Below are positions 1 to 8,344 of a stretch of DNA of 64,000 nucleotides, piece by piece. Within the stretch, counting starts at the first letter, position 1. Each line of letters opens with the position of its first letter. The stretch is from Variovorax paradoxus (lineage in GTDB: Bacteria; Pseudomonadota; Gammaproteobacteria; Burkholderiales; Burkholderiaceae_C). The notes beneath the pieces are model-generated. The model was not told the DNA's origin, did no database searches, and saw nothing but the letters and a program-made list of their open reading frames with translations. The translations under genes and the position numbers were made by a program. Location of the stretch: the NCBI RefSeq assembly GCF_030811855.1, contig NZ_JAUSRN010000010.1, forward strand, positions 181,212-245,211. The letters run 5' to 3'.

Positions 1-440
1 TTGCGGAAACTGTCGTGGCAGGCCTTGCAGCTGCCGGCCGTCGAACCGAACTGGGCCTTGAGCGCATCGATGTTGCCGGCCTTGGCCGCGACGACCAGCT
101 TGCCGGTCTCGGCAATCATCTTGTCCTGGTGCTCCTTGAACTTGGCGCCTTCCTTCCAGACTTCGGGCTTGCTCTTGCCGCCCTCCGCGCCGGAAACGAA
201 ACCAGCCCAGGGCAACTTGGCCATTTCGGCCACGATGTCGGCGTTGGCGATGGCGGCGGCCGCGTCGTAGGGAATGCGGCCGTTCGCCATGGCACCGATA
301 CGGCCGAAATGCTGGCCCATCACGAACAGCGCGCTCTGCCGGTACTTGACGGCGTCCTCGGGTTTGGCGAACTGGGCCGCCGCTGGCAGCGAAATGGCGG
401 CGCAGACGGCGGCCAGGGCGAACGAAGCAAGTCGAATCAT
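1..440 (-). CDS. Cytochrome c' (partial, C-terminus cut by window edge)
   Basis: The reverse strand reads from an ATG at 440 into a signal peptide ending in LPAAAQ, followed by a helical domain that reaches a CKACH haem-binding motif just before the window ends. The CxxCH near the C-terminus and the roughly 125-residue mature size are those of cytochrome c', a periplasmic four-helix-bundle pentacoordinate haem protein that binds NO. The last few residues and the stop codon lie outside the window. It diverges from a cytochrome b561 gene across 159 bases, a pairing common for these two proteins, so a shared electron-transfer or NO-tolerance role is a reasonable inference. Identification is firm; physiological role is not shown by sequence. 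Confidence 0.9.
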   Translation of the reverse strand, partial: MIRLASFALAAVCAAISLPAAAQFAKPEDAVKYRQSALFVMGQHFGRIGAMANGRIPYDAAAAIANADIVAEMAKLPWAGFVSGAEGGKSKPEVWKEGAKFKEHQDKMIAETGKLVVAAKAGNIDALKAQFGSTAGSCKACHDSFR

Positions 441-599
441 CGGAGGGTCCTTATAGTTGGTGCGGCACCGCCCAAAGCGGCGCCGGGCCGAGTGTAGAGG
501 CCGGCGTTACAGCGTGCATAGCGACAACCCGAAGCATGAAGCCGCCCGGACTTTGCTAATCTGCGCCTTCCGCAGTTTTTTGCGCACCCTCCCTTCTTG

Positions 600-1322
600 A
601 TGACCGACTCCTCCGTGGCCTCCCTGACGGCCGCAGCGTCCGACTCCCCCGTCCGAGCACGCATCTGGGACCTTCCCACGCGGGTTTTCCACTGGGCGCT
701 CAGCGCCGCAGTCATCGGGCTGATCGCCACCGGCCTCGGCGGTGTCATGGAGTGGCACTTCCGGTTGGGCTACTCGGTGCTGGCCTTGCTGCTGTTTCGC
801 CTGCTATGGGGCTTCGTGGGCGGGCGCTGGTCACGTTTTGCCTCGTTCTTCTACAGCCCCGGATCCATACTCGCCTACTTGCGCGGGCGGGCCCATCCCG
901 ATCATGTGATCGGCCACACGCCGCTGGGCGGCCTGTCGGTATTCGCTTTGCTCGCGGTGCTTGCGGTGCAGGTGGGCACGGGGCTGGTGGCTGACGACGA
1001 GGTTTCGGCCGCGGGGCCGCTGACGCGCTTCGTCTCGAGCCAGGTGGTGAGCCTTGCGACCGGCTGGCACGCATCCCAAGGCAAAACGCTTGTGATTGCG
1101 CTGGTGAGCCTGCACGTGCTGGCGGTGCTTTTCTATGTGCTGGTCAAGCGGCACCGCCTGGTGCGGCCGATGGTTTCGGGCGACAAGCTGATCACCCCGG
1201 CGGGCGCTTCCAGCCGCGTCGTGGCGCCAAGCCGCGACGACGCCGCCTCGCGCGGGCTGGCGCTTGTGCTGTTCGCCGTGTGCGCAGGCGTGGCCTACTG
1301 GATAGCGTCGCTGCGCGTATGA
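600..1322 (+). CDS. Cytochrome b561 family, di-haem membrane cytochrome
   Basis: The 240-residue protein starts at the ATG at 600; a TTG three bases earlier is also in frame. It has four main hydrophobic segments typical of bacterial b561/HydC-type cytochromes, with histidines placed to ligate haem (RVFHWAL near residue 25, MEWHF, TGWHAS and SLHVLAV further on). The family moves electrons between membrane quinones and periplasmic c-type cytochromes. The divergent cytochrome c' gene is a natural partner. The last four bases overlap the start of the next gene (ATGA), so the two are probably translated together. A further hydrophobic stretch at the C-terminus may be an extra membrane helix. Confidence 0.88.
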   Translation: MTDSSVASLTAAASDSPVRARIWDLPTRVFHWALSAAVIGLIATGLGGVMEWHFRLGYSVLALLLFRLLWGFVGGRWSRFASFFYSPGSILAYLRGRAHPDHVIGHTPLGGLSVFALLAVLAVQVGTGLVADDEVSAAGPLTRFVSSQVVSLATGWHASQGKTLVIALVSLHVLAVLFYVLVKRHRLVRPMVSGDKLITPAGASSRVVAPSRDDAASRGLALVLFAVCAGVAYWIASLRV

Positions 1323-1906
1323 GCTTCTCGGTTTCGCGCCCCCTGCCGCTGGCCGACACGCCCGCCGTCGTGCTGCTGACGCCCGACGAACCCCACGAGA
1401 TCGATGCAACGCGCGCGATCTTTCGCGATTACGAGGCCTCGCTGGGTATCGACCTTTGCTTCCAGAATTTCGACGAGGAAGTGGCCGGCCTGCCGGGCGA
1501 CTACGCCGAGCCGCGCGGCGCCCTGCTGCTCGCGCTGGTTGACCCGGCGCATATCAAGGAAGCGGCTGGGCAACGGGCGCCGACCCTCTTGCGCTCCAAC
1601 GGAACGCTGGCACACGTGGCCGGCTGCTGCGCGCTGCGCCCGCTGGACAATGCCGACTACGCCAATGCAGCGGAGATGAAGCGCCTGTACGTGCGGCCCG
1701 GCTTTCGCGGGCTGGGCGTCGGCCGGCAGCTCGCCGAAGCCATTCTGGACGCGGCACGCGGCGCGGGCTATGCCTGCGTGCTGCTCGACACGCTGGACGA
1801 CATGGAATCGGCCCGGGCGCTGTATGAAGACCTGGGCTTCGAGGAAGTGCCGCCCTACTATCACAACCCGATTGCGGGCGCGCACTACCTCAAAGTGGAC
1901 CTTTGA
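1319..1906 (+). CDS. GNAT-family N-acetyltransferase
   Basis: The 195-residue protein begins with the ATG at 1319 inside the stop of the b561 gene. The C-terminal half carries the acetyl-CoA binding core of GNAT enzymes: the strand MKRLYVRPG followed by the RGLGVGRQL pyrophosphate loop and helix, then a LLDTLDDMESARALYEDLGF segment typical of motif B. The N-terminal 80 residues are less conserved and probably define the substrate, which cannot be told from sequence. It ends directly against the convergent peroxiredoxin gene with no spacer. Translational coupling to b561 does not prove a shared function. Confidence 0.85.
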   Translation: MSFSVSRPLPLADTPAVVLLTPDEPHEIDATRAIFRDYEASLGIDLCFQNFDEEVAGLPGDYAEPRGALLLALVDPAHIKEAAGQRAPTLLRSNGTLAHVAGCCALRPLDNADYANAAEMKRLYVRPGFRGLGVGRQLAEAILDAARGAGYACVLLDTLDDMESARALYEDLGFEEVPPYYHNPIAGAHYLKVDL

Positions 1907-2413
1907 TCAGCCGCGAGCTTGCGCCAGCAGCGTCTCGGCGTTGCTGACTTCGAACTTGCCCGGTGCCTCGACGTTGAGCGAGGCGACCTTGCCGTCCTTC
2001 ACGAGCATCGAATAGCGGTTGCTGCGCAGGCCCATGCCGCGGCCGGTCAGGTCGAGCGTGAGGCCGGTCGCCTTGGCGAAATCGGCGCTGCCGTCGGCCA
2101 GCATGCGCACCTTGGTGCCGGTCTTCTGGTCGCGCGCCCAGGCGCCCATCACGAAAGCGTCGTTCACGCTCACGCACCAGATTTCGTCGACGCCCGCGGC
2201 CTTGAAGTCGTCGTAGTGCTGCACGTAGCCGGGCACATGCTTGGCCGAGCAGGTCGGCGTGAAGGCGCCGGGCAGCGCGAACAGCGCAATGGTCTTGCCG
2301 GCCGTGGCCTTGCTCACGTCCACGGCGTTCGGGCCGATGCTGCAGCCTTCGCCCTCGACCTCGGAATATTCCTGCAGGGTTGCCGAAGGAAGGGTGTCGC
2401 CGACTTTGATCAT
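1907..2413 (-). CDS. Peroxiredoxin, Prx5/AhpC-TSA type
   Basis: This 168-residue thioredoxin-fold protein carries the peroxidatic motif PGAFTPTCS, with the attacking cysteine at about residue 55, and a second cysteine in EIWCVSVND. These are hallmarks of the Prx5 (type II) peroxiredoxins, which reduce hydrogen peroxide and organic peroxides using glutathione/glutaredoxin or thioredoxin. There is no glutaredoxin domain fused, so the reductant is separate. A GGAG ribosome site lies seven bases before the ATG. It follows rpsQ on the same strand but is separated from it by a strong terminator, so it should have its own promoter in the short gap. Confidence 0.92.
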   Translation of the reverse strand: MIKVGDTLPSATLQEYSEVEGEGCSIGPNAVDVSKATAGKTIALFALPGAFTPTCSAKHVPGYVQHYDDFKAAGVDEIWCVSVNDAFVMGAWARDQKTGTKVRMLADGSADFAKATGLTLDLTGRGMGLRSNRYSMLVKDGKVASLNVEAPGKFEVSNAETLLAQARG

Positions 2414-2426
2414 CTAGATGCTCCTG

Positions 2427-2459
2427 AAAAAGAAAAACGGCCCACATTGTGGGCCGTTT
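2427..2459 (-). terminator. Intrinsic terminator of the S10 ribosomal operon
   Basis: On the reverse strand an 11-bp perfect stem (AAACGGCCCAC paired with its complement, three-base loop) is followed by a T-rich run of eleven bases interrupted once. It lies about 50 bases after the rpsQ stop and before the peroxiredoxin start. It therefore ends the ribosomal transcript at rpsQ, and no rplN or spc-operon gene follows here. Confidence 0.9.
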
Positions 2460-2507
2460 CCGGATGGGATGCCTTCGAGAGGCTTCCCGAGGTCGATCAA
2501 CCAGTGA

Positions 2508-2777
2508 TCAGACCAGCACGGCCTTCTCGACCAGACGGGTCACGACCCAGTTCTTGGTCTTCGAGATCGGACGGCTTTCCGTGATTTCGATGGTGTCGCC
2601 CAGCTTGTACTCGCCCTTTTCGTCATGGGCGTGGTACTTGCTCGTCTTGGCCACGATCTTGCCGTAGAGCTCGTGCTTCACACGGCGCTCGACCAGCACG
2701 GTCACGGTCTTGGCACGCTTGTCGCTGACCACCTTGCCAATCAAGGTGCGCTTGAGGGATTTTTTAGCTTCCGTCAT
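2508..2777 (-). CDS. rpsQ: 30S ribosomal protein S17
   Basis: S17 is a primary 16S rRNA binding OB-fold protein. The product (MTEAKKSLKRTLIGKVVSD...) matches the family over its whole 89 residues. The ATG at 2777 is chosen because a GGAG lies five bases before it; a GTG two codons upstream would overlap that site. It is the last gene of the leftward S10 block and is followed by a terminator. The gap to rpmC is only nine bases. Confidence 0.97.
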   Translation of the reverse strand: MTEAKKSLKRTLIGKVVSDKRAKTVTVLVERRVKHELYGKIVAKTSKYHAHDEKGEYKLGDTIEITESRPISKTKNWVVTRLVEKAVLV

Positions 2778-2786
2778 GTTCACTCC

Positions 2787-3038
2787 TTACTTGGCGGCTT
2801 GGGTTTCTTGCTGCTTCTGAGCAAGAATGGTCTTGGCGCGCGCGATGTCGCGACGCGTCACGCGCAGCGTCGAGGTGTTCGACAGCTGTTGCGTGGCTTT
2901 TTGCATGCGCAGGCCGAAATGGGCCTTTTGCAGTTCCTTGACTTCGGTTTGCAGCGCTGCGACGTCCTTCGTGCGCAGGGTTGCAGCCTTGGTCACCTTG
3001 GCCGGAGCCGCGGTTTCTTTTTTCTTACGTGTTGCCAT
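2787..3038 (-). CDS. rpmC: 50S ribosomal protein L29, N-terminally extended
   Basis: The helical L29 core (ELQKAHFGLRMQKATQQLSNTSTL) is preceded by about 20 extra residues rich in Lys and Ala (MATRKKKETAAPAKVTKAA), giving 83 residues instead of the usual 60-66. L29 sits near the peptide exit tunnel, where trigger factor and SRP dock with L23. The extension is lysine-rich and probably disordered or RNA-contacting. The ATG at 3038 follows a GAGGAGA ribosome site. Confidence 0.95.
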   Translation of the reverse strand: MATRKKKETAAPAKVTKAATLRTKDVAALQTEVKELQKAHFGLRMQKATQQLSNTSTLRVTRRDIARAKTILAQKQQETQAAK

Positions 3039-3051
3039 GGATGTTCTCCTC

Positions 3052-3468
3052 TCAGGCGCCGAGCTGGCGAGCGACGAACGTCGTGCGCAGCGGAAGCTTG
3101 GCGGCGGCCAGGCGGAACGCTTCGCGGGCGAGTTCTTCGGGCACGCCGACGATCTCGAACACGATCTTGCCAGGCTGGATTTCAGCGACGTAGTACTCGG
3201 GGTTGCCCTTACCGTTACCCATCCGCACTTCGGCGGGCTTGGTAGAGATCGGCTTGTCCGGGAACACGCGGATCCAGATACGGCCACCGCGCTTCACGTG
3301 ACGCGAAATCGCGCGGCGAGCGGCTTCGATCTGGCGCGCCGTGAGGCGGCCGCGGTCGGTGCATTTGAGACCGAAGTCACCGAAGGCAACCGAGTTGCCC
3401 CGGGTTGCGACGCCGGTGTTGCGGCCCTTTTGTTCCTTGCGGAACTTTCTGCGTGCAGGTTGCAGCAT
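3052..3468 (-). CDS. rplP: 50S ribosomal protein L16
   Basis: The 138-residue product matches L16 along its length: [17 protein letters not shown] at the start, the [14 protein letters not shown] segment, and the conserved glycine-rich stretch [17 protein letters not shown]16 helps place A-site tRNA in the large subunit and is assembled late. It lies between rpsC and rpmC in the standard order. Confidence 0.98.
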
Positions 3469-3496
3469 TTTTAATACTCCGTAGTTCTAAGACCGA

Positions 3497-4423
3497 TCAC
3501 TCGGTCTTGGCACCGTCAGCTGCTGCAGCTGGCGCGGCTTTGCGGACGCGCTTAACGGCGGGTTTCGAGTCTGCACCCGGAGCAGCGGGAGCTGCGCCAG
3601 TGGCTTCTGCGGGCTTGTCGCTGCCGTCGGCCGGGGCGGTGTTGCCACCGATCGGGCCACGGGCACCGGCACGCGGGCCGGGACCACGACGGTCCGAACC
3701 CGGACGGTCGCCACCCGGGCGGCCATCGCGGCGCGGACCACGCGGACGACGCTCTTCGTCGGGACGCGGCGTTTCGACGGCCGGCAGGTCGTTACGACCC
3801 AGCGTGTCGCCCTTGTAGACCCAGACCTTGACGCCGATGACGCCGTAGGTGGTCTTGGCTTCCGAGGTGCCGTAGTCGATATCGGCGCGCAGCGTGTGGA
3901 GAGGCACGCGACCTTCGCGATACCACTCGGTACGAGCGATTTCGATACCGTTCAGGCGGCCAGCCGACATGATCTTGATGCCTTGGGCACCCAGACGCAT
4001 GGCGTTTTGCATGGCGCGCTTCATGGCGCGGCGGAACATGATCCGCTTTTCGAGCTGCTGCGTGATGCTGTCGGCAATCAGCTGGGCATCGATTTCGGGC
4101 TTGCGCACTTCTTCGATGTTCACTGCCACCGGCACGCCGAGCTGCTTGCCCAGTTCACGCTTGAGGTTCTCGATGTCTTCGCCCTTCTTGCCGATCACGA
4201 CGCCCGGACGAGCCGAGTAGATCGTGATGCGTGCGTTCTTGGCGGGACGCTCGATCATGACGCGCGACACCGAAGCGTTCTTCAGCTTCTTCTTCAGGTA
4301 TTCGCGAACCTTGATGTCTTCGGCCAGCATGCCCGCGAAATCGCGGTCGCTTGCGTACCAGCGGCTGGACCAATTACGGGTAACCGCAAGGCGGAAGCCG
4401 GTCGGATGGATTTTCTGTCCCAT
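3497..4423 (-). CDS. rpsC: 30S ribosomal protein S3 with long C-terminal tail
   Basis: The start MGQKIHPTGFRLAVTRNW at 4423 is the standard S3 N-terminus. The KH RNA-binding domain (VIGKKGEDIENLKRELGK) and the C-terminal S3 domain (LHTLRADIDYGTSEAKTTYG) follow. S3 forms part of the mRNA entry channel and its helicase surface. At 308 residues it is about 75-95 longer than E. coli S3. The extra tail (from about residue 215) is an Arg/Gly/Pro-rich block, then an Ala/Pro/Lys-rich block, very likely disordered. Similar tails are known in related betaproteobacteria. Confidence 0.97.
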   Translation of the reverse strand: MGQKIHPTGFRLAVTRNWSSRWYASDRDFAGMLAEDIKVREYLKKKLKNASVSRVMIERPAKNARITIYSARPGVVIGKKGEDIENLKRELGKQLGVPVAVNIEEVRKPEIDAQLIADSITQQLEKRIMFRRAMKRAMQNAMRLGAQGIKIMSAGRLNGIEIARTEWYREGRVPLHTLRADIDYGTSEAKTTYGVIGVKVWVYKGDTLGRNDLPAVETPRPDEERRPRGPRRDGRPGGDRPGSDRRGPGPRAGARGPIGGNTAPADGSDKPAEATGAAPAAPGADSKPAVKRVRKAAPAAAADGAKTE

Positions 4424-4440
4424 ATTTCTTCCAGGCGTTC

Positions 4441-4773
4441 TTAGTTGCCAACCGTCACGTACACATGGCACGTGGGCTTGCTGATGCGGTTACCGCGACC
4501 CTTGGCTCGCGCGGTGAAGCGCTTGAGCGTTGCGCCCTGTTCGACGTAGATGGTCTTGACCTTCAGTTCGTCGATATCGGCGCCATCGTTGTGCTCGGCG
4601 TTGGCAATTGCCGACTCGAGCACCTTCTTGATGATCACAGCGGCCTTTTTCTGCGTGAATTGCAGAACGTTGAGCGCTTGATCAACCTTCTTGCCGCGGA
4701 TCAGGTCAGCGACCAGACGGCCCTTGTCGACCGAGAGGCGGACACCGCGGAGGACTGCACGTGTTTCAGACAT
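4441..4773 (-). CDS. rplV: 50S ribosomal protein L22
   Basis: The 110-residue protein has the L22 globular domain and the beta-hairpin that lines the peptide exit tunnel (LKRFTARAKGRGNRISKPTC), where macrolide-resistance changes occur in the family. The hairpin looks complete. It stands between rpsS (nine-base gap) and rpsC. Confidence 0.98.
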   Translation of the reverse strand: MSETRAVLRGVRLSVDKGRLVADLIRGKKVDQALNVLQFTQKKAAVIIKKVLESAIANAEHNDGADIDELKVKTIYVEQGATLKRFTARAKGRGNRISKPTCHVYVTVGN

Positions 4774-4782
4774 GGTCGTTCC

Positions 4783-5061
4783 TTACTTCTTCTGGACTTT
4801 CTTGTCCGCGGGGTGCCCCTTGAACGTGCGCGTGAGCGCAAATTCGCCGAGCTTGTGGCCGACCATTTGATCGGTAATGTAGACAGGCACGTGCTGCTTG
4901 CCGTTGTGCACGGCAATGGTCAGGCCGATGAACTCGGGCAGAACCATCGAGCGGCGCGACCAGGTCTTGATCGGCTTCTTGTCCTTCGTCGTCACAGCCT
5001 TGTCGGCCTTGGCCACGAGGTGATGGTCAACAAACGGACCCTTTTTGAGAGAGCGAGTCAT
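4783..5061 (-). CDS. rpsS: 30S ribosomal protein S19
   Basis: S19 binds the head of 16S rRNA together with S13. The 92-residue product begins MTRSLKKGPFVDHHL and includes VYITDQMVGHKLGEFALTRT, both diagnostic of the family. It lies ten bases downstream of rplB. Confidence 0.98.
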   Translation of the reverse strand: MTRSLKKGPFVDHHLVAKADKAVTTKDKKPIKTWSRRSMVLPEFIGLTIAVHNGKQHVPVYITDQMVGHKLGEFALTRTFKGHPADKKVQKK

Positions 5062-5071
5062 TTGCTATCCC

Positions 5072-5896
5072 TTACTTCTTGCGGCGCGACACGATGAAGA
5101 CCTGCGTGCGCTTGTTGTTACGGGTACGGTAGCCCTTGGTCAGGTTGCCCCATGGGTCGACAGGATGGCGGCCTTCGCCGGTCTTGCCTTCGCCACCACC
5201 GTGCGGGTGGTCGACCGGGTTCATCACCACACCGCGAACGGTTGGGCGAATACCCATGTGACGCTTCACACCGGCCTTGCCGAGTTGGCGCAGGCTGTGC
5301 TCTTCGTTTGCGACTTCACCGATGGTGGCGCGGCATTCGATGTGGATGCGGCGCACCTCACCCGAACGCATGCGGACCTGGGCGTAGACGCCTTCGCGAG
5401 CCAGCAGCGTAGCCGACGTGCCGGCCGAACGCGCGATCTGTGCGCCCTTGCCGGGTTGCAGTTCGATGCAGTGGATCGTCGAGCCGACCGGAATGTTGCG
5501 GATCGGCAGCGTGTTGCCGGCGCGGATCGGGGCTTCCGAACCGCTCAGCAGCGTTGCACCGGCTTCAAGACCGCGCGGGGCGATGATGTAGCGGCGCTCG
5601 CCGTCGGCGTAGCAGACCAGGGCAATGTGGGCGGTACGGTTCGGGTCGTATTCGATGCGTTCGACCTTGGCCGGAATGCCGTCCTTGTTGCGCACGAAGT
5701 CGACAACGCGATAGTGATGCTTGTGACCACCGCCGCGATGGCGAATCGTGATGTGACCGTTGTTGTTGCGACCGGCAGCCTGGAACTGCGGCTCGAGCAA
5801 CGGCGCGTGAGGGGCACCCTTGTACAGGTGGTCCCGCGAAATCTTCACCGCGCCACGTTGGCCCGGCGAAGTGGGTTTCATCTTGATGACGGCCAT
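5072..5896 (-). CDS. rplB: 50S ribosomal protein L2
   Basis: L2 supports peptidyl-transferase activity and subunit joining. The 274-residue product has the OB-fold and SH3-like domains and the conserved GVVMNPVDHPHGGGEG segment with the histidine important for activity. Its ATG lies two bases after the rplW stop. Confidence 0.98.
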   Translation of the reverse strand: MAVIKMKPTSPGQRGAVKISRDHLYKGAPHAPLLEPQFQAAGRNNNGHITIRHRGGGHKHHYRVVDFVRNKDGIPAKVERIEYDPNRTAHIALVCYADGERRYIIAPRGLEAGATLLSGSEAPIRAGNTLPIRNIPVGSTIHCIELQPGKGAQIARSAGTSATLLAREGVYAQVRMRSGEVRRIHIECRATIGEVANEEHSLRQLGKAGVKRHMGIRPTVRGVVMNPVDHPHGGGEGKTGEGRHPVDPWGNLTKGYRTRNNKRTQVFIVSRRKK

Positions 5897-5898
5897 GA

Positions 5899-6234
5899 TT
5901 AAGCGCCTTCCCCGACGAGGTTGAGCTCTTGACCGGGCTTCAGGGTCACATAGGCCTTGCGAACGTTGTCGCGGCGGCCGATGGACTTGCCAAAGCGCTT
6001 GGTCTTGCCCTTGGTGTTGAGCACCGACACGCCCTGGACTTCGACCTTGAACATCAGTTCGACAGCGGCCTTGATCTCGGGCTTGGTGGCGTCTTGCAGC
6101 ACCTTGAAAGTGACAGCGTTCGACTTCTCGCCGACCATCGTTGCCTTTTCGGACACGATCGGGGCGACCAGCACCGCCATCAGGCGGCCTTCTTCGAACG
6201 TACGTTCAGCGGCGGTAGGGTTCACGCGGCTCAT
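5899..6234 (-). CDS. rplW: 50S ribosomal protein L23
   Basis: L23 is the main docking site for trigger factor and SRP at the exit tunnel. The core runs from [14 protein letters not shown] to [15 protein letters not shown]. The ATG at 6234 overlaps the rplD stop (ATGA) and gives 111 residues. A second in-frame ATG at 6180 ([12 protein letters not shown]) would give a product nearer the E. coli length. The first is favoured because of the overlap, but about 18 N-terminal residues are uncertain. Confidence 0.95.
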
Positions 6235-6851
6235 GCGAACATCTCCTTGAGCTTGTCGACGGCACCCTTGGTGACCAGCACCTTCTTGTAGTGGACCAGC
6301 GACACCGGATCGGCGTAGCGGGGTTCGACCACGAGGATGTTGACCAGATTGCGCGAGGCAAGGTACAGGTTTTCGTCGACTTCTTCGGCGATCACGAGCA
6401 CGGACTCGAGATTCATTGCCTTGAAACGGGCTGCCAGCGGCTTCGTCTTGGGCGAATCCACGGTCAGCGAATCCACCACGGCCAGACGGCCTTCGCGAGC
6501 GAGCTGCGAGAAGATGGCGGCCATGCCGGCGCGGTACATCTTCTTGTTGATCTTCTGCGAGAAGTTTTCGTCAGGCATGTTCGGGAAAATCCGGCCACCC
6601 CCGCGCCACAGCGGCGAGGACGTCATACCGGCACGGGCGCGGCCCGTTCCCTTTTGCTTGAAAGGCTTCTTGGTCGAGTGCTTGACCTGCTCGCGGTCCT
6701 TCTGGGCGCGCGTGCCTTGGCGGGCATTGGCCTGGAACGCAACGACGATCTGGTGAACCAGGTCTTCGTTGTAGTCACGGCCGAACACGGTCTCGGGGGC
6801 GTCGTACTTCGACGCGGCCTGGCCTTGTTCGTTCAGGAGTTCGAGTTGCAT
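6231..6851 (-). CDS. rplD: 50S ribosomal protein L4
   Basis: L4 is a tunnel-lining protein and in E. coli the autogenous repressor of the S10 operon. The 206-residue product carries the long tunnel loop ([18 protein letters not shown] segment read here as [14 protein letters not shown]). Its start shares one base with the rplC stop and its stop overlaps the rplW start, so rplC, rplD and rplW are tightly coupled. Confidence 0.98.
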
Positions 6852-7531
6852 TACTTCGCTCCTTCAGCCGCTTGCGGCTTGGCCTTGATGGCGGGACGCA
6901 CGGTGACGAAGCCACCCTTTGCGCCCGGGATCGCGCCCTTGATGAGCAACAGTTGACGCGCTTCGTCGATGCGGAACACATCGAGGTTCTGCGTCGTCTT
7001 GGTGACGTCGCCGAGGTGGCCCGTCATGCGCTTGCCGGGGAACACGCGACCGGGGTCTTGTGCCATGCCGATCGAGCCGGGAACGTTGTGCGAACGGCTG
7101 TTACCGTGCGACGCGCGTTGCGAGCTCATGTTGTGGCGCTTGATGGTGCCGGCGAAGCCCTTGCCGATCGAGGTGCCTTGCACGTCGACCTTCTGGCCCA
7201 CCGAGAACACGCTGCTCGCGGCGATGACGCCGCCAGCCTTGTGCTGGTCAGCGGTGTCGGCGGTCACGCGGAATTCGCGGATGATTTCACCAGCTTCGAC
7301 ACCCGCCTTGGCGAGGTGGCCGGCTTGCGGCTTGGTCACGCGCGATGCTTTGCGCGAACCGAACGTCACTTGCAGTGCGACGTAGCCGTCGGTCTCTTGC
7401 GACTTGATCTGGGTCACACGGTTGTTGGACACATCCACCACCGTGACAGGAACTGCGTCCCCGTCATCGGTGAAGAGACGCATCATCCCCACCTTGCGGC
7501 CCAGCAACCCGAGGGAGTTGCTCAGACTCAT
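6851..7531 (-). CDS. rplC: 50S ribosomal protein L3
   Basis: The 226-residue product matches L3, an early 23S rRNA binder near the peptidyl-transferase centre, including the conserved loop [17 protein letters not shown] whose glutamine-methylation target region is present. Unlike the usual order, rpsJ is not directly upstream; two unrelated genes and a terminator intervene. rplC is therefore the first gene of its transcript, served by the TATAAT promoter at 7698-7727 with a leader of about 160 bases. Confidence 0.98.
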
Positions 7532-7697
7532 TTGTTTTCTCCAAAAATGGAAGCTCCCTTCGCCGCTGCCACTTCAATTGGCGACAGCGTTTGGCCGATT
7601 CCCTGGGGGCACCCGGCCTGCGAAAGAAGGTTGATAAATCTCCGCTCCCGCGGCAAACACATGCAAGCATGCGGACGCAACAAGGGCAGAGCCAGCG

Positions 7698-7727
7698 ATT
7701 ATAGCCCGCCATGCGGCCGCGGTGCAA
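7698..7727 (-). promoter_or_regulatory. Sigma-70 promoter of rplC and the S10 remainder
   Basis: The reverse strand has a perfect -10 box TATAAT (7703-7698) and a partial -35 TTGCAC (7727-7722) with an 18-base spacer, downstream of the stop of the preceding gene at 7785. Transcription would begin near 7691, giving a long leader before rplC. That leader could hold an L4-type control structure, but I did not identify one. Confidence 0.75.
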
Positions 7728-7784
7728 GCAGCGTTGCAAAGCGACTCCTGAGGCGTGTTCAGCCCCGAAAAGTGGCGTTTTTAC

Positions 7785-8330
7785 CTACTTGACCGGCATC
7801 GTGATGATGCTGTCGCCGCCCGGCATGGGCTTCATTTCACCGGTGGATTTCAGCGCTGGTGCCGCCGTGCCCGTCTGGACGGGGATGGAAATTGCGCTCG
7901 AGGCGCCGCCCTGGGTGATGAACACATTGAGGTAGGCCAGGCCTTCGCCCTCGCTCACCACGACCACGGTGGCCGTGGTTCGCTTGCCTTTTGGCAGCGT
8001 CAGCGTGCTGTTGCCTTCGAGCGTCAGTCCACGCTCGGCACTCAGGCGCACCGTGGCGCCCTCGGCCTCGGTTACGTGGTCGAACTGCAGCACGATGGGC
8101 GTCGCGCGGCCCACCTGCGGCACGGCGTCGAGTCGGTATTGCAGCTTGACGCCGGAGCTTCCGGGCTTTTGCGCTGCCGTGGTCATGGGAGCGTTCCGGT
8201 GCTGGACTGCGGGCTGCCTGGGCTTGGCGTTGCGCGCCTCAGCCTCGCCGTCTGCCGCAGCCGGTACCGACAGCGTGGCCAGCGCGAGGCACGCGACGGC
8301 CAACATCGAATTCGAGCGGCGGATGTTCAT
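7785..8330 (-). CDS. Unrecognised exported protein, partner of the metallopeptidase
   Basis: The 181-residue product starts at the ATG at 8330, 14 bases after the metallopeptidase gene. It has a clear signal peptide (MLAVACLALATLSVPAAA core) with likely cleavage near residue 30. The mature part begins with a flexible stretch rich in Ala, Gln and Pro. A beta-strand-rich segment follows (alternating hydrophobic strands such as TATVVVVSEGEGLAYLNVFI), suggesting an immunoglobulin-like fold. I recognise no family. The close spacing suggests co-expression with the upstream secreted peptidase and a periplasmic or surface role. Its presence inside a ribosomal cluster is unusual. Confidence 0.7.
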   Translation of the reverse strand: MNIRRSNSMLAVACLALATLSVPAAADGEAEARNAKPRQPAVQHRNAPMTTAAQKPGSSGVKLQYRLDAVPQVGRATPIVLQFDHVTEAEGATVRLSAERGLTLEGNSTLTLPKGKRTTATVVVVSEGEGLAYLNVFITQGGASSAISIPVQTGTAAPALKSTGEMKPMPGGDSIITMPVK

Positions 8331-8344
8331 GGCAGCCCTTCCTG

